A stretch of DNA of 64,000 nucleotides. It comes from Symbiodinium natans (taxonomy: Eukaryota; Sar; Dinophyceae; Suessiales; Symbiodiniaceae). Made by a program: the position numbers and the translations under genes. The notes under the pieces are model-generated. The model was not told the DNA's origin. It saw nothing but the letters and a program-made list of their open reading frames with translations, and did not search any database. The stretch lies in NCBI GenBank assembly GCA_905221605.1, contig CAJNDS010001957.1:382438-446437 (forward strand), in the 5' to 3' direction. This document shows, in pieces, positions 25,505 to 35,299 of this stretch (positions within the stretch are counted from its first letter, which is position 1; each line of letters starts with the position of its first letter).

Positions 25505-26112
25505 AGCTTGACGGATTCGGAACGCCACGGAACGCCAAGTCGGCGCGCGTCCTGTGGAATTCCCCCTTAGCTTGACGGATTCGGAATGCCACGGAACGCC
25601 TCGTCGGCCACCCTCTTGACGGATTCGGAACGCCATGGACCGCCGCGTCGGCGCGCGTCGTGTGGAGTCCCCCCTTAGCTTGACGGATTCGGAACGCCAT
25701 GGAACGCCACGTCGGCGCGCGTCCTGTGGAGTTCCCCCTTAGCTTGACGGATTCGGAACGCTACAGGACGCCACGTCGGCGCGCGTCCTGTGGAGTTTCC
25801 CCTTAGCTTGACGGATTCGGAACGCGACGGAACGCCGCGTCGGCGCGCATCCTGTGGATTTCCCCCTTAGCTTGACGGAGTCGGAACGCTACGGAACGCC
25901 GCGTCGGCGCGCGTCCTTTAGCTTGACGGAGTCGGAACGCTACGGAACGCCGCGTCGGCGCACGTCCTGTGGAATTCCCCCTTATAGCTTGACGGATTCG
26001 GAACGCCACGGAACGCCGCGTCGGCGCGCGTCCTGTGGACTTCCCCTTAGCTTGACGGATTCGGAACGCCATGGAACGCCGCGTCGGCGCGCGTCCTGTG
26101 GAGTCCCCCCTT
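25505..26112. repeat. 64-bp minisatellite, ten copies
   Basis: Each unit begins AGCTTGACGGATTCGGAACG and ends with a CCCCCTT stretch. Starts are at 25505, 25569, about 25613, 25677, 25741, 25805, 25869, 25920, 25986 and 26049. Most steps are 63-66 bp; the two short steps (about 44 and 51 bp) are internally deleted copies. The units are contiguous with no unique spacers. A 12-bp-type repeat (GAACGCTTGCGGACGCTTGC) follows at 26127-26180. The open frames through it on both strands only reflect the repeat. Confidence 0.95.
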
Positions 26113-26479
26113 AACAGCACGCGTTATGCCACTCGCGAACGCTTGCGGACGCTTGCGAACGCTTGCGGACGCTTTGCGGACACAGCGCAACGACGTTTGG
26201 TAACCTCCCAACCCAACTTTAAAACGGGAACCCTTCTGCGGAGCATTCGGGAAAAACTATCTTGGCAAGCTGCCACATTGGCTGGAGCCCGATTCGCAGA
26301 CTCCACGCCGGCGGCGCTGCGGCTTGCCATGAACGTCCATGCTAACAGCGTAGTGGGCTCAGCACACAGTTCCTCTCAAGCATCCGGAAGTTCTTATAGG
26401 AGCCATATGCTTTCGGAATTGTGCATCATTTTGGGCCGAAACTGCTGAAATATGCTGGAACACAGCTGGGAAAAGTTTC

Positions 26480-27720
26480 GCTCATCTTGTCATCAGGCCC
26501 CTGCCCAGTTGTTCCCATAGGCTTGGACCGGGCGCTTCCTTGGGGGAGACGCCACATCTCACTACATCTGCACTGAGAAAGTAACATGTCTCGGGTGCGT
26601 GCAGTACGCTGGAGAGTGCGGCCATCTCGGAACCTGGGAAAAGGCTCCAGCAGCTTGCTGGTCCCCTGTCAAAAATACGCCCCACATCTAGGGGCATGGC
26701 TGCCGGCCCAGTTGCCCTCACGCCCCGTGATCTGCAAGTACCTGTGGCTCAGATCGGCCACCATTCCAGGCCTTGTACTGGCCGAACATACTTCATTGCA
26801 CTCCACTGTAGTGCACCCCAAGCCCGGTCACTCATCCGCGTGCAGCAAGACAAACTCGCAGATCTGGTCTAGCGAGAATGTTGTGACAACTTCTCGGACC
26901 TTGGCAACACCATGGAACCGCCATAGCCGCAGCAGAAGTTCAAATAGCTTCAGCGACGCGTCCGCCCATCTTCAAGAACGACCGTTTGCATCAGCTTCTG
27001 AGTTGACAGCGCGAGAATACAGTCCCTGGCCGGCACTCAAGGCAACGCAATGTACGGCCCACAGCGCGGCAGACGATACAAAACGTGACCACGTGTAGCA
27101 GAACAGCCGGGCAACGAAACCAGTGCTGAGTACTAGCAGGGGAGGAGCTGCTGCCCATATCAACCGAGCCTGGCGATCCCACCTGGCAAGGAAGAGCACG
27201 TGCCTGCCCACATGCTTCTTACAGAAACCATGATTCATCAGCTTTTGTGATGTCTGCGTGTTCAGACCCTGGTATGTCAGCTGCAAGCTCCGTCTTGTTG
27301 GTTGAGATGAACTCCTCTGCCATGTCCTGCCAGGCACTGCTTTTCAATGCTTTTGCTTGCCCTACAAACATGCCCTGAGCTTGCGGCTGTGAAAAGCTCC
27401 CTGGTGCGCCACTCCACGTCAGCAGTCAATGGCTCGCCGCGTGCACGAGCAGCCGCCAACTGTCCAGTTGTCGGAATCATGCAAGCTACACCACCCTCTT
27501 GGGACATTGCTCGGAAACACTGCAAGAGGTGTGCTGAAATACAGCGGCTTGGGGCGAGCAGCGGTGCAAACATCAAAGGCCTCTGCAACGAACTCGCTCT
27601 CATCCAGGATTGCCTGCCGTGGTTTTGAACGCGCGAAAGCTGCGATGGGAAGCAAAGGCTGCAGGATGTCACCCTGCCAACACTTGGTCATAGGTATTCT
27701 GCAAAACCTGCACCCCACTT
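26480..27720 (-). CDS. Unrecognised multi-exon gene
   Basis: Minus-strand stretches with protein-like composition are as follows. About 27660-27500: LPIAAFARSKPRQAILDESE, FVAEAFDVCTAARPKPLYF. About 27330-27225: DMAEEFISTNKTELAADIPG, SEHADITKADESWF. About 26960-26835: SLKLFELLLRLWRFHGVAKV, REVVTTFSLDQICEFVLLHA. About 26810-26720: CNEVCSASTRPGMVADLSHR. They sit in order upstream of the PPR gene on the same strand, separated by frame breaks consistent with introns. I recognise no family. Confidence 0.4.
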
Positions 27721-28489
27721 TTGCCGCAGAGAAGCCATTCGTCGCAGAAACGTTGCTCTCTCTCGAGGACCCATGTCCTATCGGTACGATGCTGCTGCCG
27801 CCCCTAGGGTCATGCTGAAGGGGCCGTATACACTCCTTCCATCGATCTGGCAGGTCGGACCCGAGGGCTTCTGCCTGATGCAGGTCGACTGAGGTAGACT
27901 GAACACTGACCTGAAGATGCCTGCTTACGCGGCTTTGACCACTTCAAGCTTTTGCTTCGACCATGCAGCCGAATCAGCCGAATCAAGCACTGAGGCCGGC
28001 TCCCAATCAGCAGACCTCACAAGCGTTCTGTGGCGGCCCTGCACTAATTAATTCCTTGCTACTTAACGATTCCATTGAATGGACTGCATGTGCGACCTGG
28101 AAGGGAGGTCCTTCACATCCTCGACTTGTACTTGTGAGGCCATCGAGAGGAAGAGACAGTTGCCCCCGGCACCTGAACGCTTCAAGCCGTGGACCGAGCT
28201 GTGCATTGCAGCTGCTGTTTTCAAACAGCCAAGACTGCACCAAAGAACATGCTCAGTGACCCATATCAAGCGTGGTCCATCCACAGTACTGGCGCAAGTT
28301 GCTCAGGATCTCCTGCACAAGAGTCCGACTCAACTGTGCTTATTTGCGTTCTTTTCTTGAATGGCTGCGAGGCATGGCGAACTCAGAAACTGACGGGCAA
28401 GGCACATCGCACTGCTTCACGGCAGGGTTTCCCAATGCAGATGGCACTCCAGAACGAGCACACGGCAAGCTGCATCCGAAGTGTCCTTG

Positions 28490-28880
28490 CCTCATGTGTT
28501 ATGTTTCTTTTCTTGTGTTCCTGTTTCTGCTATTTCTGCTAGCTTTGCTGCTCCTGTTTGCATTGTTTCTGGCACTACTTTTTCTGCTTTATTTGCGCTA
28601 TTTCTAGCGCGACGTTTTGTGCTCCTGTCTGAACTCATTTTGAACAGGCCGCAACAACCTCACAAACTGTGCTTGCGGTCTTAATGATCGGCAAATACAT
28701 TCTGCTATTGCCTGGTGCTACTTTTTCTGCTCCTGTTCTGCTATTTTGGGTACTACCTTTCCTGCTCCTGTTTCCGCTATTTCTGGTGCTACTGTTTCTG
28801 CTCCTGCTCCTGCTATTTCTGATGCTACTGTTCTGCCCTGTTTTTTGCTACGTGCTTCTGCTACTGTTTCTGCTCTCTTA
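28490..28880. repeat. Degenerate 30-40-bp repeat (TTTCTGCTCCTG type)
   Basis: TTTCTGCTATTTCTGG(T/C)GCTACT-like units recur on plus, with a plain stretch at about 28620-28700 between two clusters. On plus they would encode poly-leucine; on minus they encode Ala/Glu/Val-rich repeats (VVPKIAEQ, VAPEIAETGAG, AKLAEIAETG). Given the minus orientation of all neighbours, a repetitive minus-strand protein is conceivable, but simple minisatellite DNA is the cautious reading. Confidence 0.6.
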
Positions 28881-29819
28881 AGCCAGGCTTGCATTGCCGA
28901 GGCCAACGTGGTTCGAATTCCTGGTGCTTCGCCTGTGTGATTTTTGCAAAAGCTTAAATTCCTGATCTCTTTCTGATACTAGTAACCACGCCTGATATTG
29001 GTGCTCCTCTCTTCCTTGCTTTTGTTGTAATTTCCCGCCTTCCGACCTTTTCTTATTGGCAGATGCAGACACACGTGTGTGTGTCCACGGGTCATAATTA
29101 TAGCACTCAGTCTTCTGCAGTCCAACAAAGCGGCCGAAGATTGCGCAACTCTACAAGCTACATTAGTCTCATTGGCTGCTCTGCCAAATCATCACACGCG
29201 CGGAACGGCTTCAACGTCAGCAAAGGCAAAGGTCCCCGTCGTTCATCTGCTGCGACTGACGGTTGCCCACAGTGACCTGCGCAAGCTGACTTCGCGCGCA
29301 CATGCGTGCACCGTAGCCAGTGGCAAATTGATGTGTGAAGAAGTGAGGCCATACCATACCTGAAAGCTCAATGTTTGAGTAGCCCGCATACGTGATGTGC
29401 TCCTTCCCACTTGTGCACATTGTACGTCCAATTCCTTCTGGGTTCTAGATGTGCCACTCATGCCCGGCGGGATTAGGGCAGTTCGGCCCGACCTAGTGAT
29501 TGCTACATGTAGTTCATTAAGGCTTATCTCCTCTGGCACTTTTGTTGGCTCAGGAAGTCAAACAAGCAAGGAGAAACGCGCAAACGCAAGTCTCACCAGT
29601 TCAACGTCACCAAACAAGTGCCAGCACCTTCGCAGTGGTAGCACGTGCTCCCAAGCGCGCCTGAACACAGACCGTGCCAGGACAACCCAAACTCTGGCGT
29701 GTACGCCGCGCTGCGCCCATTGAATCTGCACATCCTACTGTCAAGTCTGGCTGGGCCAGGGTCCGTGCTCGACGGCTTCCTCCTGCACCAAATTCGGCAT
29801 CGTCCAGGTATGTTTTCTG

Positions 29820-30494
29820 GTGAAATTCAAGCAGTCGTCCTGAAAGCAGACCGGCAACAGCTCCAGCGAGCCAGACCTGCGGGCGGTGCCTGCAGGCCTC
29901 GATCTGCAGGGTGCTGCAAAGGCAGCTTAGCCAGCTGAAGGCAACTCAGGCAGCATGCACCATCCTTCGGCCTGCCCACGAACGGAGCTGGTGGGCACCA
30001 CGTATGGGGACCTTCCAGTGCACCCGCACTTTGCTTCACGTACATGTCACGAATCTTTGGGAGGCGTGGAACTTTGCGACTGTGCTCGAACATCCGTGTG
30101 CCAAACTGGCGAGCTGGTGGCGCAGAGCTTGCAGAGCTGGTGAGGACCTGACTGCGACTTTGACCATCCGAACTCCGCGAAAGGCTGCGAAACGAGTTCC
30201 AAAAGCTTGGTCTACTGGGTCTGGCACCGGGAGTCGCTGCATAAGCGCCGCTTCGACAGCTGCTCGCCAACAACCGAACAACCCCTGCTTAACAACCTGT
30301 TGCCGATGGGGAGGGGCGAAAGGCATCTTGCCTTGCGTGGTGCTAAAAATTGTTAAAACCTGGCATGGCTTAAGGCACTTCGAAACTGCCAAGGCATGTG
30401 CTCCCCGCAAGAATCCTTTCATTTCTTGCAGGCCTTGCTTGTAGTACTGTGCCGCTGTGCCTGTCCTCACTTTGTGAAGCCATCTGGAGCTCAT
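29820..30494 (-). CDS. Unrecognised open frame, 152 codons
   Basis: The frame 30494-30036 starts MSSRWLHKVRTGTAAQYYKQ and stays open through VRMVKVAVRSSPALQALRHQ and LASLAHGCSS. It has no low-complexity bias and lies on the same strand as all other genes. An overlapping downstream frame (30273-29827) may be a shadow or a following exon. No motif recognised. Confidence 0.3.
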
Positions 30495-30859
30495 GGGTGC
30501 AGGGATACGCTTTCAAAGTGCATTCGCACAATGCAGGCGTGCGACTACGGCATGACTGCAGAATGAAAGAAGATGAGAGACAGGGTCAAAGCGGTGCAGC
30601 AGAGAGTTGTTGCCGCCAAGCAACTGCAGCTCTTGCAATTACAGGCGACTTTGCTCGTATGTATACACTGTTACCAGTACACCCACACCATCAAGTTCCT
30701 TGCTGACCCTTTCGCATGGGCTGGGGAGAGTGTACAAGGGGTACGAAGGACGTGCAGTTTCAGTTGGCAACCGGGTTGTGTCCAAGTGTGTCCACTGGGC
30801 GACAGTGCCGGATTGAATGCAATTTACCTCTTTTCTTGATTGCTCGCCTTCTCCGGCTT

Positions 30860-31090
30860 CTTCTCCTTCCATCTTTTTTCCCCCTCTTCCCTCTTCTCCG
30901 CCTTGGCGGGCTTTCGGGACACCCCCGTGGCAAAAGGTTGATGGGTTTTCGGGGGCACAAGACGGCAGCAATCGACCTCTTCGTGGCGAAGCTGGTTGGT
31001 GGGTTTTCGGGGACACCCCGCAGCTGGGCTACAGGTGTGCTCTTCCTTCTTCCTCTTATCGGCTTAATCCTTAACCTTAAGCCCTCGGGC
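30860..31090. other. Region 3' of the carotenoid oxygenase
   Basis: It contains a pyrimidine-rich stretch and two copies of TGGGTTTTCGGGG (about 30938 and 31000), i.e. a short imperfect duplication. No poly(A) relic was seen directly after the stop at 31104. Confidence 0.5.
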
Positions 31091-31103
31091 CGGAGGCTTT
31101 GGG

Positions 31104-33161
31104 TCAAATCTTCGGGTCTTGGTCGTCCCTCGAATCCAATCCTATCCACAGCTCACAAACATGCCTCTCGTTTACTTGCTCCGCTCTTCCTACTTGGATT
31201 GGCACCTTTTTTGCTTGCTCACTGCATTCTCGGAAACTTGCTCCAGTGGGCACAAAGCAGCCATGTAAACTATGAGGCACAGGATGCGGAAGCCATGCTC
31301 GACACAGAGGTCCTTGATCTATTCTGGCAGCGTCGAAAACACAAAGGCAGCTCTGGCCTCTCTGGGCATCAAAGAGCATGGCCAGCACCCAGCCATCATC
31401 CTCATCGCCCTCTCCTTGAGGTTCCCCTGGGGACCAGCTGCCCCCACCCCTGCGAGGCACGAAGTGGGGCTCGTCCGTGAAGGCCCGGCTGCCCGCGAAG
31501 AAGCGCTGGGTCTCGCCGGTGCGGAGATCCACCTTGGCCCAGCCGGAGGGAGGGCTGGAGAGGCCTTTTTCCACCTCGTTGCCAACGACCATGTAGATGT
31601 AACGGCATTTGGAACTCCCCGTGTATGAGCAGTTGATGGTGGGATGCTCCATGCTCAGATTTTCACAGCCAGCAACCACCGAGCGCTCCACGACTTCTTG
31701 CGATTTCAGGTCGATGATGTGCCTCACCAGCCGGGTTCTGGGCATGTGGGACATATCCGCTGGTGGTACCCTTTCGGGAAGCTCGAAGGGAAACTGCTCA
31801 TCCTCGCTGTTCCACTCACCAAACAAGCTTCCCTCCGGGAACTCGTCCCAACTACCGGTGTAGGCAGTGATCAGATCCGAGGGCGCCTGAGGCGCCTGCT
31901 TCCCTCCGTATCCAAGAGGCGGACCGTCATGACAGTGTGCAACGTGAACATCGAAGACCCCAGTGCTGCCTTCAATTGTGACTGTTTCGCTAGCGTCTCT
32001 GGAGACAATGTGAATGCGTTGGGCCAGCTCGGGCTCACCAACCAAGCTCTCTGCGGGGCCCTTCAAGCCTAAAAGATAACCAGGGAGATCTCCTAGCTTG
32101 AAACGATTCTCAAAGAAGACACACCTTTTCTCCGTGAGCCCAAAATCATGGGGACTGGAGTCACAGCTATCCAGGAAAAGCTTGCTTGCAGCTTCATGCG
32201 CCAGGTTGAACTCCTCATCCCACTCATGAATGCCAATCTCAATGCCACCTTTCTTGGATGACCAGCTAAAGCCAACCAGCCGGTGCTGTGCTGGATCCAT
32301 CTTGGGATGCGCCGTGAAGGCTGTCCCCCCCAACCCCAACAAACCGTCTACGGCCGGAAACCCAGAGGACGCTGCCACACCCGGCGCCAGCAACCCTTGG
32401 AAGGTCTCATCCCCCAAATAGGCCAAAGACTTCTCGTGGAGCCTTGAAGGATGCCCTGCCTCATAGAGTGCAAGAAGATGACCCCCCCAACTCACCACGT
32501 TGGTGTTGGCCAGATTCTTGGACCGCAAGTCCAAGGCATTGCAAAGCACACCTCCTGGCTTCGCAGTTCCAAAGGCGCCACGGAAGAGCACGGCGTCCGC
32601 GGCCTCCTCTTGCTGGTACTCCGGCGTGCGCACGAAGTCGCCCTTGTAGCGCACAGTGCCTGAACTCACGTGAAACGCGTTGACAAAGCCATCCCCATCC
32701 AGGAAATGCTTGTAAATGGTGGATCCCCGAAAAGATCGCCCCGGCCCCACATGGTAGAGGATTCCGTCCAAACCGGCAGGGACCTCTCCCTCCAACTCAA
32801 GTTCGGCCCAGCCATAGGGCTTCGCAGTCTGCAGAAACCGGAGGAAGTCTGCCTGGGAATAAAGCCCCTTCCCATATTGAGCTCTGTCGCGCAGGATTGG
32901 GTCCTCAGGTGCAATGCGCCCAGGCTGAACTCGCCTCTGTTGCCTCTGAGCTTTCCTTGTTAAGGCAGCCAGGCATAGAGACCCAGTTGTCAAGCCGATG
33001 AAGTGACTGCCAGCTGCTTGGCGAGGGAGGTCTCTCGCTCTCCGCGGTGCTCGCGTTTCACGTGTCACTCGTGCTGGTGCGATAGCGGCTTGGACGGGCA
33101 GAGCTACTGCACCAGGAGAGTCATGTTTAAGACAAACAGCCGCCGGGCTGTGCATGAGCAT
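31104..33161 (-). CDS. Carotenoid oxygenase (CCD/RPE65 family), intronless
   Basis: A single uninterrupted frame of 685 codons from the ATG at 33161 (a further in-frame ATG lies two codons on). Enzymes of this family use a non-haem Fe(II) held by four histidines to cleave a double bond of a carotenoid or apocarotenoid. All four ligands are visible, numbered from this ATG: H285 (AHPKMDP), H338 (SPHDFGL), H406 (FDVHVAHCHDG) and H633 (VPHSLHGCF). The N-terminal region (residues about 1-85) is basic with a hydrophobic patch (FIGLTTGSLCLAALT) and may be plastid-targeting. The body starts near residue 100 (LYSQADFLRFLQTAKPYGW). About 47 residues follow the HGCFVP motif, where the family normally ends, so either a tail was added or a splice is missed. 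A degenerate spliced leader ends 7 bases before the ATG, implying origin from a reverse-transcribed mRNA. Its neighbours are intron-rich. Confidence 0.9.
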   Translation of the reverse strand: MLMHSPAAVCLKHDSPGAVALPVQAAIAPARVTRETRAPRRARDLPRQAAGSHFIGLTTGSLCLAALTRKAQRQQRRVQPGRIAPEDPILRDRAQYGKGLYSQADFLRFLQTAKPYGWAELELEGEVPAGLDGILYHVGPGRSFRGSTIYKHFLDGDGFVNAFHVSSGTVRYKGDFVRTPEYQQEEAADAVLFRGAFGTAKPGGVLCNALDLRSKNLANTNVVSWGGHLLALYEAGHPSRLHEKSLAYLGDETFQGLLAPGVAASSGFPAVDGLLGLGGTAFTAHPKMDPAQHRLVGFSWSSKKGGIEIGIHEWDEEFNLAHEAASKLFLDSCDSSPHDFGLTEKRCVFFENRFKLGDLPGYLLGLKGPAESLVGEPELAQRIHIVSRDASETVTIEGSTGVFDVHVAHCHDGPPLGYGGKQAPQAPSDLITAYTGSWDEFPEGSLFGEWNSEDEQFPFELPERVPPADMSHMPRTRLVRHIIDLKSQEVVERSVVAGCENLSMEHPTINCSYTGSSKCRYIYMVVGNEVEKGLSSPPSGWAKVDLRTGETQRFFAGSRAFTDEPHFVPRRGGGSWSPGEPQGEGDEDDGWVLAMLFDAQRGQSCLCVFDAARIDQGPLCRAWLPHPVPHSLHGCFVPTGASFRECSEQAKKVPIQVGRAEQVNERHVCELWIGLDSRDDQDPKI

Positions 33162-33167
33162 GATCGA

Positions 33168-33207
33168 GCTTGAGCCAACATGGCTGGGGATGCGGCCAAA
33201 ATGCCTT
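33168..33207 (-). promoter_or_regulatory. Relict dinoflagellate spliced leader(s), with trans-splice acceptor
   Basis: Minus strand 33190-33169 matches the 22-nt dinoflagellate spliced leader (remembered consensus DCCGTAGCCATTTTGGCTCAAG minus its first bases) at 19 of 22 positions. Its 3' part reads AGCCATGTTGGCTCAAG. Immediately 5' of it, at 33206-33192, a second stretch GGCATTTTGGCCGCA matches the internal leader segment GCCATTTTGGCTCAA at about 12 of 15. It is preceded by ...GATAAG, a plausible AG trans-splice acceptor after a T-rich tract. The 5' untranslated remnant is CTCGATC, then ATG. Such tandem relicts are known signatures of recycled, trans-spliced mRNAs in dinoflagellate genomes. 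The first match is strong; the second is suggestive. Confidence 0.75.
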
Positions 33208-33609
33208 ATCACTTATCACGAAGATGATGAAGACAAAGCAAAGCTGCCGTGGCCAAGCGCAAGGAAGGCTGCAGATGCCAATGGCAACGACATGTCAGAG
33301 CAAACGCATTCGATGGGGTGGGGAGGTGATTATCATCCACAAACCCCAAATGCACACCAAACATGTGGCCGAGCCGCCCTCTAGGGCTGTTTAAATAGCT
33401 CATGCCTGTTCTGTAGGTGCGCAAAGTATGCATAGGACTTGTCTCGAACTAGCTGTCGGAGGGAGATGAGGCGAGCCAGCACAACAGACAGGAGTGCCCA
33501 AGCAATTCGCCACATGAAACCGTGCAGGAAGGTCTAAGTTTGAGCCTCGATGCAGGATCATCTTTGGTGCAGTAGCCGACGGACACGCTCACATGCAAGT
33601 CTGTACAGT

Positions 33610-34196
33610 GCTGCTCACGCCGGCTGCTCACCATCCTCTTCCTCAGTGTATATTGGCAGCAGATGTTTCCAAGGTGATTTCTGCGCTACAAACCCACGAC
33701 AACCCGATTCTGCAACGTCGGGCCTCGTCCGAGGACTCGTAGCCGCCAAGCAGGGACCCACCAGCTGCTGAGGAGGTTGGTGATGACGCTGCCCTTGCAA
33801 AGAGGTACTTGCATCAGCTTGGAAGCAGCTGGCAGCGATTGAGGCACGATTGCGCAAAACTGTGGCCCCCTGCGCAGTGAGCGAAGGCGTGGCTTCGACG
33901 CCTATGTCAATGTACATCTTGCTGGACAGACCAAAACATAAACAAAAAAGCCCTCGCACACCAAAAGACCCGTGGGGTCGGCTGACTCCTGTTTTGCATA
34001 GCCTCCGCGGTCTGGGCATGGCGTGTGCTGCTGGAGACCCTCTGGATCCCCTGTCGAAGGCTGCGTGGCGACTCCGAGCACGCGCAGCAGCGCATGGCGC
34101 TTGGAACTGCCCAAAGTTGTGACGAGCAGACGACCGGATGTCAGACGGCCCGGGATACCTCAAGGGTCGCAGACTCAGGTCTTTTTGGACATACAT
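33610..34196 (-). CDS. Open frame of 193 codons, unrecognised
   Basis: This minus frame lies just 5' of the carotenoid oxygenase. The part reading KMYIDIGVEATPSLTAQGAT and VLRNRASIAASCFQADAST (about 33910-33800) is protein-like; the Arg/Ala/Pro-rich N-terminal half is less so. No motif recognised. It may be one exon of an unrelated gene or chance. Confidence 0.25.
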
Positions 34197-35299
34197 GGGT
34201 CAATATGCGAACTTGACGCGTGCAATGACAAAAGCTTCGCTGTCTAGCTTGGTCACATATGTTGTGCTGGCGTCGCATAGACGGATCTGGCAGACTGTCC
34301 TTGCCAACGCTGCCAACGCTTCGATAGTGCATGCATTCCTTCTATGAGGCAATCGGATTGATGCCGAAAAAGGCCTGTTGACCGATACGGCCAGCTCCAA
34401 GAAGCTAGCATTCGTGACTGGGCGTCAACGGCTTGTGCTGGGTGATGTTTCTGCTTCATGCGCCAAGGTGCCATGTCTAGCGCCAGCAAACAAAGTCCAG
34501 TTGCGACCATTTCAGGCTGATGAGGGACCGATTCACCCTGAAGGATGGTCAGAAATAGCAGCCAGGGAAGCGTTGCACATTGCCGCGTGACCTTGCATTC
34601 TCATCACAACGGGAGAGCCCACGAATCTTCGAGATCAATCGGGCGCACAAGAGAACATACGAATCTAGCCGAACCACTAGCTAGAGTATGGCAGAATGCT
34701 CTTGCAGCTGTGCAGCACAGTGAGCTAAAACCTCAGCTCAGTCTGCAACCAACTCTGTGTCTTACAGCGCTGCGCACTGCAGCAACCATTCCACTATTCA
34801 CCGGAAACTACACTGGGGAGTACGCGTGACAGGCGTTGCCTGCAAGGTCCAAGTGGTTGTTCCTTAGACTGTAGTTTGATCAACGTGCACAGCGACTTGA
34901 TGCCGAAACCCCAAACTCCTTGATCTGAACCAGTTTCAATCAACGCCCCATGCGAGCCCAAGAATCGCATCCTGCTCTGGCATGGCGCTTTCTGAGGCAG
35001 CAAGTAAAGGTATCCCAGCAGCAAGGACGCGAGGCCGCGCATGCTTCAGAACTAGTCGACCTGAACTGCCATCTCTGCATCAGCAGAAAGTCACTGGCTT
35101 TCATGCATGTCGTGCCTACGGCACCAGGCGCACTAAGCCTCAAGCATAAGGATCCACTTCCAAGAACCAGCCCATCCTTACAACTCCAGGTCCAGAACCA
35201 CTCGTAGCTGTATGGAGGATCGCGGGAGCCATGGATTTCATATGCCAAGCTACCGGTACGCTCGGGTCTGCGCGAACAAGCTCTGCTGGAAAGCGATCC

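Noticed and set aside
25505-26112. CRISPR-like regular repeats
   Set aside because: The units are contiguous 64-mers with no unique spacers, in a eukaryotic genome.
28669-28881. Plus poly-leucine membrane protein
   Set aside because: Produced by a TTTCTGCTCCTG repeat; wrong strand relative to all genes; no start context.
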